The position numbers and the translations under genes were made by a program. The notes under the pieces are model-generated. The model had not been told where the DNA came from. It saw nothing but the letters and a program-made list of their open reading frames with translations, and did no database searches. From Paraburkholderia diazotrophica (GTDB lineage: Bacteria; Pseudomonadota; Gammaproteobacteria; Burkholderiales; Burkholderiaceae), in the NCBI RefSeq assembly GCF_900108945.1, contig NZ_FNYE01000028.1, forward strand, positions 1-64,000: 64,000 nucleotides of DNA, read 5' to 3'. Below, piece by piece: positions 27,089 to 35,524 of the stretch (position 1 is its first letter; each line of letters begins with the position of its first letter).

Positions 27089-28015
27089 ATGGGTATTTTC
27101 TCGTTCGGCAAGAAAGACGACGCACCTACGCGGCGCGGCGCAAATTCCAGTTCCAGTCGCGGCAGTCGTGCCGAGCGCGCTGAGCGGGTCGAACGGCGCA
27201 GCCGCCGCACGGACCGTTCCGGCGACGCCGATGCGATGATGCTCGACCCCACGCTTCCCGAGAAGCAGCGCGCGCGCCGCCGCCTGGTTGGCGCGATCGC
27301 GCTGGTGATCGCCGCCGTCGTGATTCTGCCGATGGTGCTCGATTCGCATCCGAAGCCCGTCACCGACGACATTTCCATCGATATTCCCAGCCGCCCGATT
27401 CCGAAGTCGCGCGCGGCAGACGACGCCGACACGCAAGCCGGCGTCGCGCCCGACAATCCCGCAGCGCCGGATGCCGCATTGGCTGCGTCGGGTCTTGCGC
27501 GCGCCGCGTCGGGCACGGCGGCAACGGGTGCCGTCGCGTCGCAGCACGACAGCCAGAGCGCGCCGATCGCCATGACGCCCGCGAAGCCGCAGGCGCCCGC
27601 TGTCGTCGCGAACAACACGCCGGCTCAGGCCGCGAAGCCCGCTGCCAAACCGCAAGCCGAAGCGAAGCCGGCGGTGAAGCCAGAGCAGAAGGCGGAACAG
27701 AAGCCCGCCGCCACCGACACCGCGCAAATTGCCGCGTCCGGCACCGAATCGGGCACGCCCGCAGCGCCTCCCGGCAACCGTTTCGCGGTCCAGTTGGGCG
27801 CGTTCCAGGACGACGCCAGCGCGCATACCTGGGCAAGCAAGTTGAAAGCGGCGGGCGTGCCCGCATATACCGAGCGTCGCAAGCAGGCTGATGGCTCGAC
27901 CCGTACCTTGCTGCGTGCTGGTCCGTTCGCGGACCGTGCGGCGGCGTCGGCGGCTATCGCGAAGGTGCGCGAGGCGGGTCTGACGTCGGGTGCGAACAAC
28001 GGCGTTGCGCAGTAA
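27089..28015 (+). CDS. dedD: SPOR-domain protein, DedD type
   Basis: A 308-residue cell-division-associated protein. Residues 1-65 are cytoplasmic and Arg-rich. One membrane helix spans about 66-84 (LVGAIALVIAAVVILPMVL). A long Ala/Pro/Lys periplasmic linker contains KPAAKPQAEAKPAVKPEQKA, and a C-terminal SPOR domain of about 75 residues starts RFAVQLGAFQDDASAHTWA. SPOR domains bind denuded glycan at the septum. cvpA follows after 7 bp. Confidence 0.9.
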   Translation: MGIFSFGKKDDAPTRRGANSSSSRGSRAERAERVERRSRRTDRSGDADAMMLDPTLPEKQRARRRLVGAIALVIAAVVILPMVLDSHPKPVTDDISIDIPSRPIPKSRAADDADTQAGVAPDNPAAPDAALAASGLARAASGTAATGAVASQHDSQSAPIAMTPAKPQAPAVVANNTPAQAAKPAAKPQAEAKPAVKPEQKAEQKPAATDTAQIAASGTESGTPAAPPGNRFAVQLGAFQDDASAHTWASKLKAAGVPAYTERRKQADGSTRTLLRAGPFADRAAASAAIAKVREAGLTSGANNGVAQ

Positions 28016-28022
28016 GCCGGCG

Positions 28023-28517
28023 ATGTTCACCGCATTCGACTACGCTGTAATGGCGGTGATCGGCCTGTCCGCGCTGCGCGGAACGTGGCGCGGCTTTCTG
28101 TCCGAGGTGTTCGGGCTGATCGGCTGGGTCGTCGCGTTTCTGGTGGCGGCGCGCTTCGTCGGCCTGCTGGTGCCGTTCGTGCCGGCGAACTGGCCGGGCG
28201 GCGCGTTGACGCAGTGGCTGATCGCGTTCGCGGCCATCGTCATCGGCGTGATACTGGTGGCGAGCGTGGCGAATGCGCTGCTGAGCCGGCTGGTACAGGT
28301 TTCCGGCCTGGGCGGAATTGACCGCTCGCTTGGACTGATGTTCGGCCTCGTACGCGGGGTCATACTGGTGCTGATTCTGGTCGCCCTCGCTGGCTTGACC
28401 GAACTGCCCAAACAGGAATTCTGGCGCAACGCGCTGCTGCGGCCCTACGCCGAGCAGGGCGTTCGAGAGTTGAAGCCTCTGCTTCCCGAGACGCTCGCCG
28501 CCTACGTCCACGTGTAA
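28023..28517 (+). CDS. cvpA: CvpA-family inner membrane protein
   Basis: A 164-residue protein with four hydrophobic segments, beginning MFTAFDYAVMAVIGLSALRG, and the family's GLIGWVVAFLVA and RSLGLMFGLVRGVILV. The start at 28023 is 7 bp after dedD; an in-frame ATG at 27990 overlaps dedD and adds a polar tail that hydrophobic anchors of this family lack. CvpA was named for colicin V production. It is linked to purF and envelope functions, but its biochemical role is unsettled. Confidence 0.92.
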   Translation: MFTAFDYAVMAVIGLSALRGTWRGFLSEVFGLIGWVVAFLVAARFVGLLVPFVPANWPGGALTQWLIAFAAIVIGVILVASVANALLSRLVQVSGLGGIDRSLGLMFGLVRGVILVLILVALAGLTELPKQEFWRNALLRPYAEQGVRELKPLLPETLAAYVHV

Positions 28518-28651
28518 CGAAGCGTTGCGCGCAAGGGACGAAAGCGGCAGACAAGGCGGGCCGATGGGTGAGGCAGTCAGAACCACGGCGCGCGCGGCTG
28601 CCTCCCCGGCACCGCCACTGATCGAATTTCGGACCCTTTGAAGGACATGCC

Positions 28652-30202
28652 ATGTGCGGCATCGTAGGCGTAGTTTCCCAGTCTCCCGTCAACCAGCTGA
28701 TCTATGACAGCCTGCTGCTCCTGCAGCACCGCGGTCAGGACGCAGCCGGCATCGCTACGGCGGACGGCAGCACTTTCCACATGCACAAGGCCAACGGCAT
28801 GGTGCGCGACGTGTTCCGCACGCGCAACATGCGCAGCCTGCCCGGCACGAGCGGCATCGGTCAGGTGCGCTACCCGACGGCGGGTTCCGCGTCGAGCGAA
28901 GAAGAAGCGCAGCCGTTCTACGTGAATGCGCCGTTCGGCATCATCCTCGCGCACAACGGCAATCTCACGAACTGGCCTCAGCTGAAAGAAGAGATGTTCC
29001 GCGTCGATCGCCGGCACATCAACACGAACTCCGACACGGAAGTGCTGCTCAACGTGTTCGCGCACGAGCTGCAAACGGCGAGCTCGGGTCTGCAGCTCGA
29101 TCCGGCGGCGCTCTTCAAGGCCGTGTCGGGCGTCCATCGACGCGTGCGCGGCTCGTACGCGATCGTGTCGCTGATTTCGGGCTACGGTCTGCTCGGCTTC
29201 CGCGACCCGTTCGGCATCCGTCCGCTGTGCATCGGCAAGCTGGAAACGGCGTCGGGCACGGAATGGATGCTGGCGTCGGAATCGGTGGCGATCGAAGGCA
29301 TCGGCTTCGAATTCGTCCGCGACGTCGCGCCGGGTGAAGCCGTTTTCATCGACTTCGAAGGCAATTTCCACGCGCAGCAATGCGCGACGAATCCGAGCCT
29401 GAATCCCTGCATCTTCGAACTCGTGTATCTCGCGCGTCCGGACTCGGTACTCGACGGCGTGCCCGTCTACAACGCGCGTCTGCGCATGGGCGACTATCTG
29501 GCCGAGAAGATCGTGCGCGAGCTGCCAAAGGACGTGAAGATCGACGTCGTGATGCCGATTCCCGACTCGTCGCGGCCGGCGGCGATGCAGGTCGCGGCGA
29601 AGCTCGGCGTCGAATACCGCGAAGGCTTCTTCAAGAACCGTTACGTGGGCCGTACCTTCATCATGCCGGGCCAGGCGGTGCGCAAGAAGTCGGTGCGCCA
29701 GAAGCTGAACGCGATGGGCATCGAGTTCAAGGGCAAGAACGTGCTGATCGTCGACGATTCGATCGTGCGCGGCACCACCTCGCACGAGATCGTGCAGATG
29801 GCGCGCGATGCGGGCGCGAACAAGGTGATCTTCGCGTCGGCGGCGCCGCCCGTGAAGTATCCGAACGTCTATGGCATCGACATGCCGACGCGCAGCGAAC
29901 TCGTCGCGCACGGCCGCTCGGATGAGGAAGTGGCGCGCCTGATCGGCGCCGATTTCCTCGTCTATCAGGACGTCGACGCGCTGAAGAGCGCGGTGCGCGA
30001 CATCAACCCGGCGCTGAAGGAATTCGAGGCGTCGTGCTTCGACGGCAACTACATCACGGGCGACGTGACGACGGAATATCTCGACCGCATCGAATCCGCG
30101 CGCCTCGCGCCGTCCGCGCAATCGGACCGCGACGCGGCGAGCGAAGCGCTCGAAGGCGGCACCGCGCGTTCGCAATTGCATCTGCAACTGTCGGTGGAGT
30201 AA
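28652..30202 (+). CDS. purF: Amidophosphoribosyltransferase
   Basis: PurF makes phosphoribosylamine from PRPP and glutamine, the first committed step of purine synthesis. The 516-residue protein begins MCGIVGVVSQ, so Cys2 becomes the N-terminal glutaminase nucleophile. QHRGQDAAGIAT, the GDYLAEKIV region and the PRPP loop VLIVDDSIVRGTTSHEIV near residue 365 are all present. It follows cvpA by 134 bp. The transcript is separated from metZ by a riboswitch and terminator. Confidence 0.98.
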   Translation: MCGIVGVVSQSPVNQLIYDSLLLLQHRGQDAAGIATADGSTFHMHKANGMVRDVFRTRNMRSLPGTSGIGQVRYPTAGSASSEEEAQPFYVNAPFGIILAHNGNLTNWPQLKEEMFRVDRRHINTNSDTEVLLNVFAHELQTASSGLQLDPAALFKAVSGVHRRVRGSYAIVSLISGYGLLGFRDPFGIRPLCIGKLETASGTEWMLASESVAIEGIGFEFVRDVAPGEAVFIDFEGNFHAQQCATNPSLNPCIFELVYLARPDSVLDGVPVYNARLRMGDYLAEKIVRELPKDVKIDVVMPIPDSSRPAAMQVAAKLGVEYREGFFKNRYVGRTFIMPGQAVRKKSVRQKLNAMGIEFKGKNVLIVDDSIVRGTTSHEIVQMARDAGANKVIFASAAPPVKYPNVYGIDMPTRSELVAHGRSDEEVARLIGADFLVYQDVDALKSAVRDINPALKEFEASCFDGNYITGDVTTEYLDRIESARLAPSAQSDRDAASEALEGGTARSQLHLQLSVE

Positions 30203-30285
30203 ATCGCGGCAGCGCGCGGGATCGTCGTCATCATCTCATCGAGTCTCGCGCGCCGTGTTTCGGTCCCGAACGGCGCATGCAGTGT

Positions 30286-30353
30286 TACTATCGGGGCTTG
30301 CGTCGATTTGATCTCAGCTTGCGGACGCGGGGAAACCCAAAACAGCTAAAGCG
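30286..30353 (+). promoter_or_regulatory. Promoter -10 and SAM-II (metA-type) riboswitch controlling metZ
   Basis: The aptamer shows the SAM-II layout. P1 is GCGTC (30300-30304) with GACGC (30324-30328), enclosing GATTTGAT and CTCAGCTTGC. A short linker GGGGAAACCC follows, then the signature AGCTAAAGCG (30344-30353), which forms the pseudoknot (GCTT 30317-30320 with AAGC 30349-30352). The -10 TACTAT puts the transcript start within a few bases of P1. SAM-II RNAs turn off methionine genes when S-adenosylmethionine is high. Most known cases are alpha-proteobacterial metA/metZ/metX leaders. Confidence 0.82.
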
Positions 30354-30405
30354 AACGGTGGGGCCAGCAGCACAGCCATCGACGCTCACAGCATCCCCGC
30401 ACACG

Positions 30406-30440
30406 AAGCCCGCTTATGCCGACGCAAAGCGGGCTTTTTT
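30406..30440 (+). terminator. Intrinsic terminator downstream of the SAM-II aptamer
   Basis: AAGCCCGCTT (30406-30415) pairs perfectly with AAGCGGGCTT (30427-30436), followed by TTTT. It lies between the aptamer and metZ. CGCTT of the left arm is complementary to AAGCG of the aptamer (30349-30353), and CCCCGC (30395-30400) to GCGGGG (30327-30332), offering antiterminator pairings when SAM is absent. Confidence 0.88.
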
Positions 30441-30514
30441 GTTGCTCTCGCATGCGCGAACCTGGCGGAACCGGGGAGCCGTATGCGGCCTGGAAAAAAC
30501 GGAACAGAACGAAC

Positions 30515-31705
30515 ATGGACGACACCCTCAACTTCGACACTCTCGCAGTCCGCTCGGGCACGTTGCGCAGCGATTTCGGCGAGCATTCCGAGGCAATCTT
30601 TCTGACGTCGAGCTTTGTCTTTGCGAGCGCCGCGGAAGCCGCCGAGCGCTTCAAGAAATCCGAAGACTATTACACGTACTCGCGCTTCACGAACCCGACG
30701 GTCACGATGTTCCAGGATCGTCTCGCGGCGCTCGAAGGCGGCGAGGCGTGCATGGCGACGGCGTCGGGGATGGCCGCGATCATGTCGGTGGTGATGTCGG
30801 CGATGCAGGCGGGCGATCATCTCGTCAGCTCGCAGAGCCTGTTCGGCTCGACGCTCGGCATGTTCTCGCAGATCTTCAGCAAGTTCGGCATCACGACGAC
30901 GTTCGTCGATCCGACCGATCTCGATGCGTGGAAAAACGCCGTGCGTCCCGAGACGAAGATGTTCTTCCTCGAAACGCCGTCGAATCCGCTGACCGAAATC
31001 GCCGACATCGAAGCGATCGGCAAGATCGCCAAGTCCGCGAATGCGCTGTTCGTCGTCGACAACTGTTTTTGCAGCCCCGCGCTGCAACAGCCGCTCAAGC
31101 TCGGCGCTGATGTCGTGATGCACTCGGCGACCAAGTTCCTCGACGGCCAGGGCCGCGTGCTCGGCGGCGCGCTGGTCGGCTCGAAGCAGTTCATCATGGA
31201 AAAGGTGTTTCCGTTTGTGCGCAGCGCGGGCCCGACGCTGTCGGCGTTCAACGCGTGGGTGCTGCTGAAGGGCATGGAAACGCTGTCGCTGCGCGTCGAG
31301 CGTCAGTCGGCGAATGCGCTCGAAATCGCGCGCTGGCTGGACACGCATCCCGCCGTGAGCCGCGTGTTCTATCCGGGCCTCGAATCGCATCCGCAGTACG
31401 AGATCGCGAAGCGTCAGCAGAAGGCGGGCGGCGCGATCGTCTCGTTCGAAGTGAAGGGCGACACGCCCGAGCAGATGCGCGAGAACGCATGGCGCGTGAT
31501 CGACAGCACGAAGATCTGCTCGATCACGGGCAACCTCGGCGATACGCGCACGACGATCACGCATCCCGCCACCACGACGCACGGCCGCATCACGCCCGAG
31601 GCGCGCGCGGCGGCGGGCATCACGGAAGGGCTGATCCGCCTCGCCGTGGGTCTGGAGAATGCCGACGATATCCGCGGCGATCTTGCGCGCGGCCTGACAG
31701 GCTGA
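30515..31705 (+). CDS. metZ: O-succinylhomoserine sulfhydrylase
   Basis: MetZ converts O-succinylhomoserine and sulfide to homocysteine with PLP. The 396-residue protein starts MDDTLNFDTLAVRSG. The upstream in-frame ATG at 30416 falls inside the terminator hairpin and is rejected. Family features are the FTNPTV region, SGMAAIM for phosphate binding, ETPSNPLTEIADI and the PLP lysine in MHSATKFLDGQGR near residue 208. SITGNLGDTRTTITHPATTT is near the C-terminus. Cystathionine gamma-synthase is related, but gene order and these motifs favour MetZ. Expression is probably set by the SAM-II riboswitch. Confidence 0.92.
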   Translation: MDDTLNFDTLAVRSGTLRSDFGEHSEAIFLTSSFVFASAAEAAERFKKSEDYYTYSRFTNPTVTMFQDRLAALEGGEACMATASGMAAIMSVVMSAMQAGDHLVSSQSLFGSTLGMFSQIFSKFGITTTFVDPTDLDAWKNAVRPETKMFFLETPSNPLTEIADIEAIGKIAKSANALFVVDNCFCSPALQQPLKLGADVVMHSATKFLDGQGRVLGGALVGSKQFIMEKVFPFVRSAGPTLSAFNAWVLLKGMETLSLRVERQSANALEIARWLDTHPAVSRVFYPGLESHPQYEIAKRQQKAGGAIVSFEVKGDTPEQMRENAWRVIDSTKICSITGNLGDTRTTITHPATTTHGRITPEARAAAGITEGLIRLAVGLENADDIRGDLARGLTG

Positions 31706-31726
31706 TTGTTTGATCATTTGGAGAGA

Positions 31727-31752
31727 GCCGGACGCGTGCACGCGTCCGGTTC
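31727..31752 (+). terminator. Hairpin after metZ
   Basis: CCGGACGCG and CGCGTCCGG form a 9-bp stem around TGCA (31728-31749), followed by TTCGTC. The T tract is weak. It lies between metZ and the convergent AraC gene. Confidence 0.55.
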
Positions 31753-31777
31753 GTCGCCATCGTCATCAAGGGAAGAT

Positions 31778-32548
31778 TCAGTGCAACAGCGCCCGCCACT
31801 GGCCGGGCGCCATCCCATAGCGCCGCGTGAACGCGTGCGTGTACGCGCTCTGATCGCCGAAGCCCACTTCGAGCGCGACGTCCGTCAGCGAACGGCACGG
31901 ATCGGCAAGCAGCGTGACGGACGTATCCAGTCTCAGACGCTGCAAATAGCGATGTGGCGTTTCGCCGAACGCCTCGATGAAGAGCTGATGAAAACGCCGC
32001 ATGCCGAAGCCGCAATGCGCGGCGAGATCGGCGATACGCAGCGGTTCCGATAGATGCGCGCGCAGCCAGCCGTCGATGCGCGCGAAGTCGAGGCCCGCGC
32101 CCGGCACAGCATCCGCCATGCCCGTCTCTTCGACGATCGCCGCGCACAGACGCGCCGCCGCATCCCAGTTGAAGCGCCGCCACGCGGCATCGCCGTCGAT
32201 GTGGCCCGTCGCGCGGCCCGCGATGTGCGAAACCAGTTGCGTGAGCGATGGATCGATCGCCACAGCGCGCGCCTTGTCGAAGAGGCGCTGCGGCACCGCA
32301 ACCGACGACCAGGGCAGATCGAGCACGAGCTGCCGGTTCTCGCCGACGCCCGCGTAATCGTGCCGCGAGCCTGCCGGAATGAGCCACGCGGACGTGCTGT
32401 CGATTTCGCGCGCGACGCCGTCGACGGCCATCACCATCGAGCCGTCGAGACCGAGCACGATCTGATGAAAGTCGTGCACGTCCGACGCTTCCACCGCGCC
32501 GTAACGGCGCAGGGAAACGCTGGGCGCGTCGTTGACGGCGTGGCTCAT
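31778..32548 (-). CDS. AraC-family transcriptional regulator
   Basis: A 256-residue regulator. The N-terminal cupin-like domain includes DFHQIVLGLDGSMVMAVDG and STSAWLIPAGSRHDYAG (about residues 26-66). The C-terminal AraC DNA-binding domain (about 155-255) includes EPLRIADLAAHCGFGMRRFH and DVALEVGFGDQSAYTHAFTR. It lies 38 bp downstream of the FKBP gene on the same strand and may share its transcript. The effector and targets cannot be inferred from the neighbours. Confidence 0.88.
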   Translation of the reverse strand: MSHAVNDAPSVSLRRYGAVEASDVHDFHQIVLGLDGSMVMAVDGVAREIDSTSAWLIPAGSRHDYAGVGENRQLVLDLPWSSVAVPQRLFDKARAVAIDPSLTQLVSHIAGRATGHIDGDAAWRRFNWDAAARLCAAIVEETGMADAVPGAGLDFARIDGWLRAHLSEPLRIADLAAHCGFGMRRFHQLFIEAFGETPHRYLQRLRLDTSVTLLADPCRSLTDVALEVGFGDQSAYTHAFTRRYGMAPGQWRALLH

Positions 32549-32586
32549 CTCAGGACGTCAAAATCAAAACAAAAGCGCAGAAACGC

Positions 32587-32928
32587 TCAGATGTCGAGCA
32601 ATTCGACTTCGAACACGAGCGTTGCATTCGGCGGAATCACGCCGCCGGCACCGCGCACGCCGTAGCCGAGTTGCGGCGGGATGGTCAGCTTGCGCACGCC
32701 GCCGACCTTCATGCCCTGCACGCCTTCGTCCCAGCCCTTGATGACCATGCCGCCGCCGAGCACGAACGCGAACGGGTCATTGCGGTCCTTGCTCGAATCG
32801 AACTTCTGGCCGTCCGTGAGCCAGCCGGTGTAGTGCACGCTGACGGTCTGGCCAGCCTTCGCTTCGGCGCCCGTGCCTTCCTTCAGGTCTTCGTACTTGA
32901 GGCCCGAGGCGGTGGTGACAGTGGTCAT
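32587..32928 (-). CDS. FKBP-type peptidyl-prolyl cis-trans isomerase
   Basis: A 113-residue single-domain FKBP with no signal peptide, so cytoplasmic. Conserved features are VSVHYTGWLTDGQKFDSS, FVLGGGMVIKGWDEGVQGMK, the RKLTIPPQLGYG strand and VIPPNATLVFEVELLDI. AAAGGAG lies 7 bp before the ATG, a strong ribosome site. It resembles the small FkbP proteins common in Burkholderia and Neisseria. The AraC gene follows; a regulatory kinase-like gene is divergent. Confidence 0.94.
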   Translation of the reverse strand: MTTVTTASGLKYEDLKEGTGAEAKAGQTVSVHYTGWLTDGQKFDSSKDRNDPFAFVLGGGMVIKGWDEGVQGMKVGGVRKLTIPPQLGYGVRGAGGVIPPNATLVFEVELLDI

Positions 32929-33013
32929 GCGATGCTCCTTTGATAATCGTTCGAAACCGTTATTGTAGGCGTGTCGGCGTGCTGTCGCGAGGATCGTCCG
33001 AACGGCCTGAGCC

Positions 33014-33019
33014 TATAAT
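33014..33019 (+). promoter_or_regulatory. Consensus -10 element (TATAAT) for the kinase-like gene
   Basis: A perfect TATAAT at 33014-33019 lies 36 bp before the next gene. No matching -35 is seen at standard spacing. Confidence 0.45.
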
Positions 33020-33055
33020 GACCAGACTGCAACCGATGGCGAACCGCCAACGAGG

Positions 33056-33856
33056 ATGTCGATCGTGACCACGTCTACACCGTCTTCTTCCGGCAGCAAC
33101 GAGGGGATGCATGCCACCGCCGATCGCACCGCGCGACGCTGCGCCGAAACAGCGCTCTTCATGCGCGATCATGTGCTCTCCCTCGTCTCTCATGATCTGC
33201 GCAGCCCGTTGAACGCGATTCATAGCTGGGCGTACGTGCTGGACCGCAAGATCGACACGAACGACGCCACCGCGCAACGCGCGCTCGAAGGAATCCGCAA
33301 CGGCGTCGATCAGCAGGTGAAGCTGCTCGAATCGATCGTCGATACGACGCGCGCCGAAACGCGAACGCTCGCGTTGAATCGCGCGCCGTTCGCGTTGCGG
33401 CCGCTGATGGACGAAACGATCGGCGACGTGCGCGGCGCGCTCGCTGCGCAACGCAACGTCGCGCTCGAACTCGATACGTCGATCGATGCGCAGCAACTGG
33501 ATGGCGATCGCGAGCGGCTCGCTGCCGCGCTGTGGCTGCTCGTCACGTTTGCCGTCGAAGCGAGCGCGAGGGGCGCGACGGTCGCGCTCGCTGCGCGCGT
33601 CGATGCGTCGACATTCGAGGCCACCGTCACATGGCCGCACGCGCCCGCCGCGTTGACGGATGCCGGGCTGCCGCACGTGCTCGAAAAATTCGCGCGCGAG
33701 CAAGCGGCGCACCCGCGCGAAGCCGGCCGCATCTCGTGGGTATTGAGCTTGTGCAAGCGCGTCGCCGAAGCGCACGACGGCGCATTCGACCAGGGTGAAT
33801 GGGTCGACGGCCAGCCGTCGACGCTCAGACTGCGCGTGCCGCTCGCGGGCGCATGA
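33056..33856 (+). CDS. Degenerate sensor histidine kinase-like protein
   Basis: A 266-residue soluble protein. The HisKA dimerisation segment has an intact H-box, LSLVSHDLRSPLNAIH, with H46. The ATPase part is degenerate. At the N-box position it reads LAAALWLLVTFAVEAS with no Asn, and no DxGxG G1 box is found, only DAGLPHVLEKF like an F-box. It may accept or donate phosphate with a partner rather than autophosphorylate. There is no sensor or membrane domain and no adjacent response regulator. The ATG overlaps its GAGG ribosome site; the GTG at 33065, 9 bp from GAGG, may be the real start. Confidence 0.75.
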   Translation: MSIVTTSTPSSSGSNEGMHATADRTARRCAETALFMRDHVLSLVSHDLRSPLNAIHSWAYVLDRKIDTNDATAQRALEGIRNGVDQQVKLLESIVDTTRAETRTLALNRAPFALRPLMDETIGDVRGALAAQRNVALELDTSIDAQQLDGDRERLAAALWLLVTFAVEASARGATVALAARVDASTFEATVTWPHAPAALTDAGLPHVLEKFAREQAAHPREAGRISWVLSLCKRVAEAHDGAFDQGEWVDGQPSTLRLRVPLAGA

Positions 33857-33970
33857 CGGCACACGCGACGCACCGATGACCTGGCCGGATGGCCAATCGG
33901 TGCGCGACACGCTCTTTCACACGCCTTTCGCGCTCTATACTGACGGCTTTTGTTGCCGGAGTTCTCCGCT

Positions 33971-35314
33971 TTGATCCAGGTCGTCGCGCTTATTGGCGCG
34001 TTGTTGCTCGTTGCCCTCAACGGTTTCTTTGTCGCCGCCGAATTCGGTCTCGTGAAGCTGCGGCAGACGCGCGTCCAAACACTCGCGGAGAAGCACGGCT
34101 TGCGCGGCAAGCTGCTCGCGAAAGTGCACGGGCGGCTGGATGCGTATCTGTCGGCGTGCCAGCTGGGCATCACGCTTGCGTCGCTGGGCCTCGGCTGGAT
34201 CGGCGAGCCTGCTTTCGCGGAACTGCTCAACCCGCTGTTCCACTTGCTCGGCATCGAGTCCGAGCAGCTGATACACGGCATCTCGCTGTTCTTCGCGTTC
34301 TCGTGCATTTCGTTTCTGCACATCGTCGTCGGCGAGCTGGCGCCGAAGTCGCTCGCGATCCGCCAGTCCGAGCAAATTGCGCTGTGGGTCGCGATACCGC
34401 TGTACGGTTTCTACTGGGCGATGTATCCCGCGATCTGGCTGCTCAACACGAGCGCGAATACCGTGCTGCGCGTCGCGGGACTGTCTGACGATCACGGCGG
34501 CGACACGCACTACTCGACGGAAGAACTCAAGCTGATCCTGCGTGGCCGCCGCGCGAGCGTCGCGAACGGACTCGACGCGCCGAAGGACGCCTATTCGCAG
34601 GACGAATGGAACACGATCGCGCACTCGCTCGACTTCTCGCGCATGACGGTATCCGACCTGATGCGGCCCGCGCATGAGCTCGTGAGCCTGCGCCGCGATC
34701 TGCCGTGGAGGGAGAACATGCAGATCGTCGCGCGCCATCGTTTCAGCCGCTATCCGTTGCTCGAAGATGCAACGGGCGAGCGCGTCGCGGGCACGATACA
34801 TCTGAAGGACCTGCTGCTCGCGCGTCACGCGGGCAGCACGTTCGACGACCTGTCGCACTACGTGCGTCCCGTGCAGTACGTGAAGCCCAACATGCCCGCG
34901 CTCGAACTGTTCCGGCGCTTTCGCAAGGGCGCGCCGCATCTCGCGCTCGTCGGGCAGAAGAACGCGAAGCCGATCGGCTTTCTCACACTCGACAATCTGC
35001 TGGGCGCGCTGGTCGGCCAGATTCACGACGAGTTCCGTCAAGGCGACGCCGACTGGACGCGCATGGACGACGGCACGCTGATGGGCAAGGGCAGCTTGCC
35101 CGTGGTGTCGCTGGAGCGCGCGCTGGGCATCGACATCGACGAAGGCCGCGCCGAATCCGTCGGCGGCCTCGTGATCAATGCGCTCAGCGATTTGCCGGAA
35201 GAAGGGCAGCGGATCGAATTCGACCGCTTCGATGTCGTCGTGAAGAAGATGAAGGGCCCGCGGATAGTGCTGGTGCGCGTCTATCCGAAGACGTTCGATG
35301 ATGAAGGCGGGTAG
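33971..35314 (+). CDS. HlyC/CorC-type membrane protein with CNNM, CBS pair and CorC_HlyC domains
   Basis: A 447-residue membrane protein. Residues 1 to about 190 form a CNNM/DUF21 domain with four hydrophobic segments (ALLLVALNGFFVAAEFGLVK, then SACQLGITLASLGLGWIGEP). A CBS pair occupies about 215-340, and a CorC_HlyC domain closes it (GLVINALSDLPEEGQRIEFD). Such proteins are linked to Mg2+ and other cation transport, despite the older hemolysin label. I chose the TTG at 33971, with GGAG 9 bp upstream. The earlier TTG codons at 33950/33953 lie only about 10 bp after a TATACT -10 (33936-33941). Confidence 0.88.
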   Translation: MIQVVALIGALLLVALNGFFVAAEFGLVKLRQTRVQTLAEKHGLRGKLLAKVHGRLDAYLSACQLGITLASLGLGWIGEPAFAELLNPLFHLLGIESEQLIHGISLFFAFSCISFLHIVVGELAPKSLAIRQSEQIALWVAIPLYGFYWAMYPAIWLLNTSANTVLRVAGLSDDHGGDTHYSTEELKLILRGRRASVANGLDAPKDAYSQDEWNTIAHSLDFSRMTVSDLMRPAHELVSLRRDLPWRENMQIVARHRFSRYPLLEDATGERVAGTIHLKDLLLARHAGSTFDDLSHYVRPVQYVKPNMPALELFRRFRKGAPHLALVGQKNAKPIGFLTLDNLLGALVGQIHDEFRQGDADWTRMDDGTLMGKGSLPVVSLERALGIDIDEGRAESVGGLVINALSDLPEEGQRIEFDRFDVVVKKMKGPRIVLVRVYPKTFDDEGG

Positions 35315-35524
35315 CTTCGGGAGCTTGCCACGAGCCGCATTTCATGCGAAGAGCACAAATGCTCGCCGCCTGATCGGGTCACCTTACAGAACCTTGAAGA
35401 AAGCGGACATGGTCCGTAAGAACTGCCCCTTCGTCGTGGTGGCTAACAAGCTGCCCGAGCCGACTTCTATCGGTTAGGGCAGCACCCGTTGGTCTTACTG
35501 GCACGATGACGCGGGCGAATACGG
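35315..35524. other. Intergenic DNA at the left edge of the accessory island
   Basis: No gene was recognised. A short hairpin GAGCACAAATGCTC is at about 35349-35362. The sequence looks less GC-rich and less codon-structured than its neighbours, consistent with the edge of an insertion, but no direct repeats or integrase were found. Confidence 0.4.

Larger units (their letters stand above)
30203..30514 (+). other. 312-bp purF-metZ intergenic region
   Basis: It carries a TACTAT -10 (30286-30291), a SAM-II riboswitch (30298-30353), an intrinsic terminator (30406-30440) and a 74-bp 5' tail to metZ. Nothing gene-like was seen in the first 80 bp. Confidence 0.7.
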
